This document shows, piece by piece, positions 45,651 through 56,000 of a DNA stretch of 64,000 bases. The stretch is taken from positions 44,550 through 108,549 of the forward strand of contig JALLLT010000077.1 of assembly GCA_025266875.1 (NCBI GenBank), written 5' to 3'. The first letter of the stretch is position 1. Every line of letters begins with the position of its first letter. The notes beneath the pieces were generated by a model that was not told where the DNA came from, ran no database searches, and was given only the letters and a program-made list of their open reading frames with translations. The stretch is from Fennellomyces sp. T-0311. Lineage: Eukaryota; Mucoromycota; Mucoromycetes; Mucorales; Lichtheimiaceae. A program made the translations under genes and the position numbers.

Positions 45651-45757
45651 TGGTTATAGTAGAGCTGCAAAGTTGTTCAGAGACATTTTTTTTCTCAAAG
45701 TGCAGCCAGCGGAGTCACAGCCAATAGTCTTTCACCTTCCGCACCTTTCACATCTCA
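45651..45757. promoter_or_regulatory. Bidirectional promoter of CACTA-C
   Basis: Between the partner ATG (45650, -) and the LINE-B target site only 107 bp remain, and the transposase ATG lies within the duplicated target sequence. Before LINE-B the two divergent genes were therefore served by about 110 bp, matching CACTA-B. It has a pyrimidine-rich run (CTTTCACCTTCCGCACCTTT) before the transposase start. Confidence 0.55.
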
Positions 45758-46890
45758 CCATGCCCAAACGCGGGTTTTTCCGCTATGGCTAACAACTCAC
45801 CAGGCGACACACATAACAACCATATTATGACAACTCCTGTGACCCTCTCGACTACAGCACAGAAATCGATTCAATTCTGGGAAGCCGGCAGTAAATCGTT
45901 TCGCGCATACGCCCGCTCGTACGAACGAACGGTAGAGACAGTTTTTGAGGATGCCGAGGCCAAAGAAGCACAGAAACAACGTCAACTTGAGGGGCTTTGG
46001 ATTCGCTCGGCCGAAAAGAATGCCGTGATCATCGATATTCGCAATCATCCGATCACGGTCGACCAGTTTTTGGATTCTTTGAAAGAACAATATGAGGATA
46101 GCGCCATGGGTGTTCGCCCAGTCGGGCAGAGTAACGGCGATGTAGCGGTAATTGCTTTCGACACCAAAGAAGCTCGTGAAGCGGCTTGCTCGGTCGGCAT
46201 CCGTGTTGGCGAACACACCATCATTGGCACTCCCGCACTTGGGGTCAACAGTCAAGTCTACCGCATCGCGCTGGATGGTCTCCCTCTTCTTCGATCGCAA
46301 GATCTGCGCGCACTCCTACACAAGGCTCTTATTCCTTTTGGAAAAGTGCTCCATGTAAAAGTTTTTTTAGACAAGCGGGGTTTTTCTTTTGGCAAAGGTG
46401 AAGCACTACTTGATGTGTCTTCCAGCGAAGGCCAGCAGTATCTCCCCCTTTCCCACGAAATCCATTTAGACAATGACCGCATCATCTATGCCAATTGGAA
46501 AGGCATGCCTAAACACTGCTTCTACTGCCGCAAGCCTGGTCATCTGCGCATGCAGTGCCCGAAGAAGGCTAAAGGTCCGCGCCGGTGCTTAGGATGTGAC
46601 AGCACTCAGCATCTGATCCGCGACTGCCCGAAGGCAAACCCCGATGGAGTAGGCAATAAGCGGGGCCGATCCTCGTTGTATGAATTGATGGAGGTTGCGC
46701 AGGCCACCATCCAGAAAGAACAACACGAGGCGCAACGTAAAGCTCAGGGGCAACACAAAGCAGAAGAACGGGCGCAAGTGGCACACGGGGCAGAAGAGCT
46801 TGACCGGGAAGTGCACGACGCAGTTGCAAGAGAATCCACCGCCCGACAGCCAGCCCCAAGCGAAGGCGCTGTACCAGCACCGGCAGCCAC

Positions 46891-47260
46891 TGTCGTATCC
46901 TACACCTTCCCACAGAGAATGCCTTCTTGTTTCAGTCTCAGACACATCCATTCTATTCGTTCTTTCGACGGCACCAACCGTACGTCATCCATTGGTCCAG
47001 TTTCTGCCAACATCTGTCCAAAACTACTTTGATCTAGATTAGGACATCAAAGGACTCATCGAGTTTACCCGAAACATGGATAAGTTACTTAACAGGACGC
47101 TCGTCCTATATCGCCGCCTAAACATGGATTCGGAACATCACCAAGAAGCGTTCATCCCGACCGCTTCAACAATATAAATATCTGAGTAGTTTGTCATCAA
47201 TAAAAACATCTTTAATTCGGTCTCGCACTTTCACGTCTGATCTTATTTGAGAATATCACA
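46891..47260 (+). repeat. Gypsy 5' LTR
   Basis: 370 bp, TG...CA. Carries AATATAAATATCTGAG (promoter-like) and ATCAATAAAAAC (polyadenylation-like) about 80 and 55 bp before its end. Identical to the 3' LTR as far as I can see. Confidence 0.95.
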
Positions 47261-47338
47261 TTTTTTTTTGCGAATTCCTTCGACACTCTACTTTTTTTAC
47301 CTACCTTACTTCTTCTTACTACCTGCCAAGTTTACACC

Positions 47339-48763
47339 ATGTCTTCCTCCACTGGTTCCAACTCTTCCTCCTCGGTCTCCATGCAGGCCATCGCCTCCAC
47401 TGCCATCGGTGAGCTCAGGGATGAGCTTGCTCGCATCACTTGCGAGTTTACCCAGGCCATTGCTCGTGACGCTCCAGAAGCTGACGCCATCAAGGCCCGG
47501 ATGGTTCGCCTCGAAGAGGCAATCGCGGCCGCTGTCACTGCCCAGTCGCTCTTTGCTCCCTCCACTTCGGTCCCCACTGAACGCTCTGGCCGTGCGCCAA
47601 CCAACCTTCCTTGTTTCCAGTGGGCTGGTTATGTTTGGAAGCCTTCCTCGACCACCTTCCCCACTTTGTCGGACTGCCTCACCAAGTTCGAAGACGTTGT
47701 CCGTGGCGACGACTTTGATTTGGATCGTACTTGGCCCCGTTTTGTTCCCATGCTGCTCTCTCCAGAGCACCGTTCTTGGTTCTCCGTGAACCTCGAGCCC
47801 CACACGAACGAGCCTTGGTCCTTTGCCCGCGCCCGTCTCATTGAGGATCTCGATGTTGACGAAGCTGACCGCATTGCCGAGCTGACCGAGCAGCTGATGG
47901 ACATCCGCATGCTCGAGAATGAGACCGTTGCCTTGTTCACGGCACGTTTCGAGAAGCTCCGGCGCGATGCGAAGGCCGCGGATGACTTCGTCATGGTCAA
48001 CAAGTACATTGACGCTTTGGTTCCTGACCTGCAGGACCGGGTGTACACCGCCCGTGCTGGTCTTCCCGGGGATCAGAAGAACACCTTGGCCGGGATTTCG
48101 TCTCTTGCTCTCTCCTTGGAGAAAGGAGCGAAGAAGGCTCGCAACCGCTTGGCCAACCGCCAACGTGGGTCTTCCCATCCTGTTTCTTCTGCTGGTCCTT
48201 CGTCTTCCTCTTCCTCCTCCTCTTCAGCTGCTTCTTCTTCTCGTGGTTCTTCTTCTCGTGGTCCGTCGTCCTCCCAGGATGCCAAACGCCGTCGCGTTGA
48301 CCGAGGTTCGCATTTTTGCGAAGTCCATGGTCGCTGTGGCCACGACACCATCGACTGCCAAGCTCGGGCTAAGATTTTAGCTCAAGGTTCTGTTGGCTCC
48401 GCAGCTTCGATGCACAATCCGTTCCGTGGTTCGTCGTCTTCTTCTGCTTCCTCTTCTGCTGGTCCTTCTTCGGGTTCCTCTTCCTCTTCCTCTTCTCGTG
48501 CTTCTCGCGGCAACCTCTGTCGTAAGTGTGGTGCCCCTTGGGTCCCCAATCACAAGTGCACCTCGGTTGCCATTCGTTCTTCGAACGTCGTCGACTCCAT
48601 GCCTCCTCCAAAGAAGGATGATGACGATGACAACGGCGACCCAGACATTGTCATGTCGGATTTGGATTTGGCTGTTGGGCCTTGCACAGATTGTAAGTCT
48701 ACACAGTCTTCACATGAGTTTTCTTTGAGAACACACGCTCATATTACATTCCTATCTTTCTAG
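47339..48763 (+). CDS. Gag of the gypsy element
   Basis: 474 aa. A helical capsid-like region (about residues 95-260; LDVDEADRIAELTEQLMDIR, FTARFEKLRRDAKAADDF) is followed by long Ser-rich tracts. Two Cys/His segments lie within them: CEVHGRCGHDTIDC and CRKCGAPWVPNHKC. An acidic stretch (KKDDDDDNGDPDIVMSDLD) precedes the end. It would form the virus-like particle. Its last 20 codons overlap the pol frame. A strong donor (GTAAGT at 48694) and an acceptor (TTTCTAG ending 48763) bracket that tail, so the gag C-terminus may be alternatively spliced. Confidence 0.88.
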   Translation: MSSSTGSNSSSSVSMQAIASTAIGELRDELARITCEFTQAIARDAPEADAIKARMVRLEEAIAAAVTAQSLFAPSTSVPTERSGRAPTNLPCFQWAGYVWKPSSTTFPTLSDCLTKFEDVVRGDDFDLDRTWPRFVPMLLSPEHRSWFSVNLEPHTNEPWSFARARLIEDLDVDEADRIAELTEQLMDIRMLENETVALFTARFEKLRRDAKAADDFVMVNKYIDALVPDLQDRVYTARAGLPGDQKNTLAGISSLALSLEKGAKKARNRLANRQRGSSHPVSSAGPSSSSSSSSSAASSSRGSSSRGPSSSQDAKRRRVDRGSHFCEVHGRCGHDTIDCQARAKILAQGSVGSAASMHNPFRGSSSSSASSSAGPSSGSSSSSSSRASRGNLCRKCGAPWVPNHKCTSVAIRSSNVVDSMPPPKKDDDDDNGDPDIVMSDLDLAVGPCTDCKSTQSSHEFSLRTHAHITFLSF

Positions 48764-51700
48764 AAGGACACAAGTTCCTTGCGCTCCTCGACCCTGGTGC
48801 CACCCATAGCACTGTGTCTTTGTCGTTGTGCCGGCAAATGGGTTGGCAAGTAGAGCCTCGTTCCGGTCAAGTGCACACTGCACATAAGGACACACTTGTA
48901 CCTAGAATAGGAGTGACAAAAAATAAATTACATGTTTCTTGCAACAACAAAGCTATCCGCCATCACTTTGAAGTGTTTAACTTACATGGTAACGCTGAGA
49001 TTTCCATTGGTAATGACATCAAACATCACTTTGGTATTTTCATTGGTAACCTTCCTTATTGCTGGCACCGGCCGGGAATTCCCAGAGATCCGCCTACCAT
49101 GCCTGATGAGTATGTGCCAAATAACAGCCCAGTAGGCAACGAAACGCAACACCAAGACTTTCTGGATGCTATTGCCCCTTACCTGGACGCTAATGCGGCT
49201 ATTCCAAAAGATGCTTACTGTACGATGCCGGAAGCAGTTGTGCGGTTACCCACACCTCCAGGCAAAGTCGCTTACCGCTCGCCATACCGAGTTGCAGAAG
49301 CTTTGAAACCTGTTTTACACAAACAGATTAACGAATGGTTAGAAGCTGGTGTGATCGCTGAATCCCCCACTTACACACCGTTCAATAGTGGTTTGACATG
49401 TGTTCCTAAACGCGATCCCTCTACGGGTGAACCCATTGCCTATAGGTGGTGCATGGACGTGCGACACATTAATGCCATGTTAGACGATTACAACTTCCCT
49501 ATGCGGGACATACCTTCCATTTTCGCCTCGTTATCGGGTAACACAGTGTTTAGCGTTTGCGATGTAACCGCTGCTTTCAATACTATGCCTATTCTACCCG
49601 AGGATCAGTTCAAGCTCGGCATGATTGTCGATAAGACTTGTTACATCTGGAAGCGCGCCTGTTTTGGATTAAAAATCCTTCCGCAACAATGGAGCGCATT
49701 GCTCACCAAGCTGACTCATGATCTTCCATTTGTGCAAACGTATCTTGACGACTGTATTGTGGCGTCGCCAGACTTGGAGACACATAAGAAGCACGTTAGC
49801 ATTCTGATCCAACGATTGACATCTGTGAACCTTACCTTAAACAGGAAGAAGTGTCATTTTGCCCAGAAGTGTGTTTACTTGTTAGGATACCAGATTTCGG
49901 CTTTGGGTATTGCTTTAGACCCTCGCAAAGTCTCCAACGTTCTTGATTGGCCCCGGCCTCAGACCGGCCGTGATGTGCAAAGCTTCTTAGGCTTATGCAA
50001 TTTCTTTCGCTCCTTTTTGCCTCGCGCTGCAGAGTTGATGCGGCCACTCGACCGGCTGCGAAACGCTCGTTCACTTGATGGTCTTTGGACTATGAAGCAC
50101 ACGGAAGCTTTCGAACGGTTGAAAGAGGTACTTTCACGAGCTCCTGTTCTCAGCCATGTTGACACCCAGCATGATTTTCACCTTGCAACAGACGCTAGCA
50201 ACACTTCCATCGGGGGGATGCTTTTCCAAGTCATTAACAATCAATATCGTTACATTGGTTTCGTGGCTCGAGCACTCACTTCTAGTGAATCCCGTTACGG
50301 AACGACAAAACGCGAATTGCTTTCAATCGTATATTGCCTACAGAAATGGCGTCAGTGGTTATGGGGTTCACGTAGACCATTCACGGTTTATACCGACCAT
50401 CGCGCGCTTACGTTTCTTCACACTCAACCCGTCGCCAACGCCATGATGGTTAACTGGCACGATGTGATAGGCGAATTTTCATTTAAGGTCGTGCACATTC
50501 CTGGCATTCAGAATTTGCTGCCTGATTACTTGAGTCGTTTGTTCTCGGAACCGTTGGACAGCGACAACAACAGGAAAACCCCTGGCAACCAGGATGAAAA
50601 CTCTTTACCAGCAGACGCACAGTCACCTGTGTTACGCATGAGTCAAGTGACCAACACTGCTGACATGATTACACCACCAGAGGATGCACGTGCTGATCTA
50701 TTACAGGAGGCTCATCTCTTAGGTCACTTCGGCGCAGACGCTATCGTCAATGCCATTCACGATGACGGTCTTCACTGGACTAACATTCGCAAGGATGCAC
50801 TTAACACAGTGGCCAAATGCCCCGATTGCCAACGCTTTAACATTGGGAAACACGGTTACCATCCTTTAAAACATGTGATTGCTAACAGACCTGGTGACCA
50901 CTGGGCTATTGACCTAGGTTCGTTTGACACCGTTTCTGACAGCGGGAATTCTTATCTACTTGTTATGCTGGACATTTTCACACGTTTCGTGGTTCTTCGA
51001 GCCATACCTGACAAATACGCTTCTACTATCGCGCGCACCTTGGTTGATGTTTTCTCTTTGCTGGGCTATCCTATGGTCCTTACGCATGATTGGGGTACGG
51101 AATTCCACAATTCCTTATGCAAGCTTCTTGCTAAAGCCTCAGGATATGAACTACGGTTATCATCCAAATACCATCCACGTGGCAACGGTGCTGCCGAGAA
51201 GGCTGTGGGCATTGCAAAACAAACCATCATCAAACGCTTACAAGGCAAAGCTACGGAGTGGGATATGTTCGTCGGTAGCGCACAGCTTGCCATGAATTGT
51301 CGTCACACACGAATCCATAGTTCTCGTCCTTTCAGTGTGATGCTTGGTCGGAAACCTAATGGCTTTCAGGATTATACTGGTGTTCAGCTCGGTACGGCCT
51401 CTTCGTCTTCGCAGGATACCAAGGCTTTGATGCAACACATCACCAACTGGGAAAAAGTCGTTATTCCTGCTCTCAGTGCACGCATGAATGCCGTACGAGC
51501 TCTGGAAAAGAGTAAGTTTGACAGTCAGAACCGCATTATTGACGGCTTTCCTATCGGCAGTAAGGTCATGATCAAGAACATTGCACGAGCGGCTAAGACC
51601 GATCCTCGATATGTGGGCCCTTACACTGTCTACGGTCTTACCAAAGGAGGTAGTTATGTTCTTTCCGATACAACTGGTGAATTGCTCTCAAGAAACGTTC

Positions 51701-52074
51701 CACCTTCGCATATGAAGTCCATCTCACCGGATACTACTGTACAGTCCGAAGACACATACGAGATTCTCGCAGTCGTGGATCACAAACTTGATGACAAGAA
51801 CCAATACCTATACCGGGTACGTTGGAAGGGATATGATGACCCGGAAGAGGACACTTGGGAACCGGCCGATCATTTCAATAGCTTGGATCTCATCCAACAA
51901 TATTGGAGTCGACGTGCAACTGCTCCTAATTTCACTATCAAACGTCCACGTACTGAAGCTACCAGTACCCAATCGCGAGCAAGCAGCTCTTTCACGGCTC
52001 CTATCCACAGTCGTATAGAAACACGCTCGTCCAAGCGCAAACGTGTTGCCGCCAACACTGCCTCCAGTACTTAA
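48718..52074 (+). CDS. Pol of the gypsy element: protease, RT, RNase H, integrase, chromodomain
   Basis: The frame is open from 48718 (overlapping gag by 46 nt in the -1 frame) to TAA at 52074; the first ATG is at 48814, inside the protease. Protease: LLDPGATHS. Reverse transcriptase: YRWCMDVRHINAML, FSVCDVTAAF, and catalytic YLDD (about 49741; YIDD/YVDD is commoner). RNase H: LATDAS, KRELLS, YTDHRAL. Integrase: a zinc region (HLLGHFG...CPDCQRF) and a DDE core at WAIDLG, THDWGTEFHN and GAAEKAV. C-terminal chromodomain YRVRWKGYDDPEEDTWEP, which would target insertion to modified histones. No frame defect. Expression must bypass the gag stop by splicing, frameshift or read-through. Confidence 0.94.
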   Translation, partial: VFFENTRSYYIPIFLEGHKFLALLDPGATHSTVSLSLCRQMGWQVEPRSGQVHTAHKDTLVPRIGVTKNKLHVSCNNKAIRHHFEVFNLHGNAEISIGNDIKHHFGIFIGNLPYCWHRPGIPRDPPTMPDEYVPNNSPVGNETQHQDFLDAIAPYLDANAAIPKDAYCTMPEAVVRLPTPPGKVAYRSPYRVAEALKPVLHKQINEWLEAGVIAESPTYTPFNSGLTCVPKRDPSTGEPIAYRWCMDVRHINAMLDDYNFPMRDIPSIFASLSGNTVFSVCDVTAAFNTMPILPEDQFKLGMIVDKTCYIWKRACFGLKILPQQWSALLTKLTHDLPFVQTYLDDCIVASPDLETHKKHVSILIQRLTSVNLTLNRKKCHFAQKCVYLLGYQISALGIALDPRKVSNVLDWPRPQTGRDVQSFLGLCNFFRSFLPRAAELMRPLDRLRNARSLDGLWTMKHTEAFERLKEVLSRAPVLSHVDTQHDFHLATDASNTSIGGMLFQVINNQYRYIGFVARALTSSESRYGTTKRELLSIVYCLQKWRQWLWGSRRPFTVYTDHRALTFLHTQPVANAMMVNWHDVIGEFSFKVVHIPGIQNLLPDYLSRLFSEPLDSDNNRKTPGNQDENSLPADAQSPVLRMSQVTNTADMITPPEDARADLLQEAHLLGHFGADAIVNAIHDDGLHWTNIRKDALNTVAKCPDCQRFNIGKHGYHPLKHVIANRPGDHWAIDLGSFDTVSDSGNSYLLVMLDIFTRFVVLRAIPDKYASTIARTLVDVFSLLGYPMVLTHDWGTEFHNSLCKLLAKASGYELRLSSKYHPRGNGAAEKAVGIAKQTIIKRLQGKATEWDMFVGSAQLAMNCRHTRIHSSRPFSVMLGRKPNGFQDYTGVQLGTASSSSQDTKALMQHITNWEKVVIPALSARMNAVRALEKSKFDSQNRIIDGFPIGSKVMIKNIARAAKTDPRYVGPYTVYGLTKGGSYVLSDTTGELLSRNVPPSHMKSISPDTTVQSEDTYEILAVVDHKLDDKNQYLYRVRWKGYDDPEEDTWEPADHFNSLDLIQQYWSRRATAPNFTIKRPRTEATSTQSRASSSFTAPIHSRIETRSSKRKRVAANTASST

Positions 52075-52225
52075 CGCGTTTAGCATGACTTTTTTATCCC
52101 ATCATTTTTTTTTTCTCCCACTGGGTTTTTCTGGGTTTTTCTAGTCATTTGACATGCTGTTTTGTCCACAAACGTAGGGATCTACACAATCTTTTCGCAC
52201 GGTTGTCTTGTCTGGCGGGGGGTAA

Positions 52226-52595
52226 TGTCGTATCCTACACCTTCCCACAGAGAATGCCTTCTTGTTTCAGTCTCAGACACATCCATTCTATTCGTTCTTT
52301 CGACGGCACCAACCGTACGTCATCCATTGGTCCAGTTTCTGCCAACATCTGTCCAAAACTACTTTGATCTAGATTAGGACATCAAAGGACTCATCGAGTT
52401 TACCCGAAACATGGATAAGTTACTTAACAGGACGCTCGTCCTATATCGCCGCCTAAACATGGATTCGGAACATCACCAAGAAGCGTTCATCCCGACCGCT
52501 TCAACAATATAAATATCTGAGTAGTTTGTCATCAATAAAAACATCTTTAATTCGGTCTCGCACTTTCACGTCTGATCTTATTTGAGAATATCACA
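52226..52595 (+). repeat. Gypsy 3' LTR
   Basis: 370 bp, identical by eye to 46891-47260. It is preceded by a 3' untranslated stretch (52075-52225) with short CTGGGTTTTT duplications and the presumed polypurine tract. Confidence 0.95.
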
Positions 52596-53008
52596 GCCAC
52601 AACCGCACAGTCGACCGCTGGTGAGGCTGAGGAGATTGAGGCGGGGGTCGTCGCACAGACGATCTTAGGCACCCAGTCCCCCCAACAGATGGATGACCTC
52701 ACTGAGGAGGATTTCCTTATGGAGAATGTCTCAGGATTACTCGTTGACGATGACGAGACTATGGATGATGCTCCCAACCATCACCATACCCGCAGCCAGT
52801 CAGATGCGGCGTTGATGAAATGGGTCGAAAAGCATCCGGAGAATGCAGCGGCTCGGTTTGTCCAGAAACACATTGCTGCTGGCACCAAGGCACAGGGGCT
52901 GAAGATGCTGCGTGAGAGCGTGAACAAGGCCAAGCAGGCAGCAGAGCAGAAACGTAGCATTCTCAAACGAGGCGGCAACCAACGCCGCACCATTGAAACC
53001 TGGAAATA

Positions 53009-56000
53009 ATGAGTGATACAAACACACGCATCACTCTCGCCTCGCTCAATTGCCGAGGCCTTAAAAAAATCCTCACACCGTCGGGCAAATCATTAGCTCG
53101 ACACATTCGTTCTTTACACTTCGACATCATTGCTCTTCAAGAAACTCACGCTACTGACCACACATTCCAAGAAAAATTTGACACATGCCTGCAAGTCTCC
53201 TCCAGTGCATGGACCAAGCACTGCGGTTTGATCTCCTACAATCGGGACCTCACTATTCAGGCAGAGTGGGCATCTCGTGATGGCCGCCTGCTGGTAGCAC
53301 GTGTATCCCACCACCAACAACTTTGCTCCGATCTTTTTCTCTATGTACTCTATGCACCCGCTCAAGAAGCCGAACGTCATTCTCTCCTCGCTTCTGACGA
53401 CTTCGCCAATCTACTGGACCTGGAAAATGCGCCGCGACGTCGCTGCGTGTTTCTAGGCGACTTCAACCACAATATCTATACCGTGCGAGCTCCGCAACGT
53501 TACGAACTGGGGATCAATCGCTAGCTATACTGGATACGCCACCATTGGACGGACCACCACAATACTTCGACGCTCGTCCCTCTGACACCAACCTATCACA
53601 ATCGTGCACAGTCTCAAACATCCACTATCGATTTCCTGCTGCTTACAGACGACCTGGCGAACGCGGCCTGCCACGCCCAATGGCATCACGTACCTCGCTG
53701 CGACCATGTGGCACTTTCCATTTCTTTATCCCTTGGCTTCCCAAAACCTGGCCCTGGAATATGGCGCTTCAACACTCAATTCTTAGCGAACCAACACTTT
53801 CGCGAAGAGTTGAGGTTCTTTCTTTCTTGCGCTGAACGACACCTCCCAAGCGGGGATGTTTGGGCGTCTTGGGACCTTTTGAAAACCATGCTAAAGTCCC
53901 TGGCACAGGATTTCGGCAGGAAAAATCAAAAAATTCAGCAACGCCGTCTGGCCGCTCTGCAACGCCGGCGGATGACTTTAATCCACAACCGACCGCCCGA
54001 CTCGATAGACTTTGACCAACTCGGTCGCATCGAACAACAAATCGACAACATCCAGGAGCAACAGGCGCATATCCTCTCCTTACGGGCCGGGAAAAAATGG
54101 CGCGAGGACGGTGAAAGATCTAACAAGTTCTTCTATCGATGCATCCGGGAACACCACAAACGACTGCTGATCACAACCTTGCAAGATGAAGACGGTCATC
54201 TTATAACCGACCAAACACAAATGCTTGGATGCGCACGTCGCTTCTACCAGCAGTTGTACACCGCGGATCCGATCTCAGTGCCAGACATCACCAGGCTCCT
54301 TAACGCCGTACCAACTACCGCACATCTCTCGGCTGACACCGGAGAATCGATGACACAACCTTGGACCGAAACTGATTTGCTGCAGGCACTGACGAGGGCT
54401 CCAAACAACAGCAGCCCAGGAGTGGATGGCATTCCATATGAACTGCTGCTTTATATTTGCGAGACCTCGACCTTCGCTAGACAGCTGTTCCTCTTGGTGC
54501 TCAACACCGCTCTTAATAGCCACCAATTCCCAGCAACATGGCAACGTTCGATAGTGATCCTACTTCCAAAAAAAGGCGACCGCACCCAGCTGAACAATTG
54601 GAGACCGATCTCTCTAATTTGTGCCGATGCCAAGATCTTCACCCGCTTGCTGGCCAATCGCTTCAACCCAGTCATGTCAACTTTGATTGATCCACACCAA
54701 ACGGGCTTTTTGGCACAACGGTTTATCGCAGACAATGGGCTTGCCACAAGACTAGCCATGGACCTATCCCGCAGGTACAAACTTCCAGGCGTTGCACTGC
54801 TGCTGGACCAGGCCAAAGCGTACGATCGAGTGAATCACCATTTCCTACAAGCTTGTATGATACGCTTTGGCATACCCGCGTCCTTGATATCGTGCCTCAT
54901 GGCTCTTTTCTCCAACACGACTCTCTGCATTAATGTCAATGGGTTTCTGTCTGCTGCATGTCGACAATGGCGAGGTCTTCGTCAAGGCGATCCACTCTCC
55001 CCACTTTTGTATAATCTGGCGCTGGAACCACTGCTTTGTTTGATCCGGTCAACCTCGACCATACCGGGTTTCCACTTCCATGATCCTAGTGTGGCATCGA
55101 TGCCTTGGATACAGGAATCTCCACCACATATCAAGACTTTGGCTTATGCTGACGACACACTTGTTTTCTTATCTCACCCAAGAGAACTACCGGTTCTTCT
55201 GGGCCTGCTGGAGGTCTACGAACGAGCCTCAAATGCGAAACTCAACCGGGATAAGACGGTGGCGGTCTCGCTCTCTGGTTTGGCCCAACCGACCTGGCGT
55301 GATGCTCTTCATTTGCACGGGATCGATCACTGGCATGATAAGGAATCGCCGGAAGCAGTGACATATTTGGGGTTTCCTCTAACAAGCTCGTCGGTCCAGC
55401 TAAATCGGTTTTTCAATCATCTGCTGGCCAAGGCTGAACGAGAAGCGCAGATCCTCTCAGCACGAAGGATATCCATTTTGGGCCGTGGGATGGTAATCAA
55501 CTCATTAATTAGCAGCAGGCTATGGCACGCCATTCGCATTACACCTGTTACCCAAGACTTTTTGCGGAAATTCCGCTCGATCATCACTAAGTTCCTGGCA
55601 GCCAAGAACTTTCCGGCAGTACGTTTCGATATCAGCACTCGACCCCGCAACGAAGGGGGTCTGGGCGTTCTGGATCCAGTTACACAAATGATGGTGCTTC
55701 AGTTGCGTTGGGTTCTACCGCTCCTCGGCGTCGATGGCCCGCCAATGGACTCTTTCATTATGCCTATTCTCCGTTTCTGTCTCCGTACGTATGCCGAACT
55801 AGCAGATGTGGCGTTACCTCTCCTCTTCCCTAATGCAAGGTCACCAACCATCCTTGGCATGTCCTCGTTCAAGAACCTTTTTGCCGCAGCTGACAAACTC
55901 GGCCTGCAACCCAACTTTGGAAGCTTTGATCCCGGGATCATATACGAATTACCAATCCGTGTTCTATGTCCCGATCTGCCACGCACTGACCCTTCAGGAA

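Larger units (their letters stand above)
46891..52595 (+). mobile_element. Ty3/gypsy chromovirus, complete, with identical LTRs
   Basis: 5705 bp. Two 370-bp LTRs (46891-47260 and 52226-52595), beginning TGTCGTATCC and ending AATATCACA, show no difference that I can find by eye. GCCAC flanks the element (46886-46890 and 52596-52600). Gag and pol are open. A GGCGGGGGGTAA tract (52214-52225) before the 3' LTR is the likely polypurine tract. No tRNA-type primer-binding site starting TGG follows the 5' LTR (the sequence is a T-run then GCGAATTCC), so priming is unclear. LTR identity means a very recent insertion. Confidence 0.95.
45785..53009 (+). pseudogene. LINE-B ORF1 (zinc-knuckle RNA-binding protein), split by gypsy
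   Basis: 45785-46890 joins 52601-53009 in frame after removal of the gypsy element and one TSD copy, giving about 504 residues with no stop. An N-terminal helical region is followed by a gag/RRM-like middle, zinc knuckles CFYCRKPGHLRMQC and CLGCDSTQHLIRDC, a Gln/Ala/Glu-rich coiled coil, and an acidic-then-basic tail (KQAAEQKRSILKRGGNQRR). It would bind LINE RNA in the ribonucleoprotein. The final TAA (53007-53009) overlaps the ORF2 ATG as TAATG. Confidence 0.88.

Noticed and set aside
48073..48351. Glu-rich open frame antisense to the Ser-rich part of Gag
   Set aside because: Antisense of TCC/TCT serine codons reads as GGA/AGA/GAA; there is no independent evidence of a gene.
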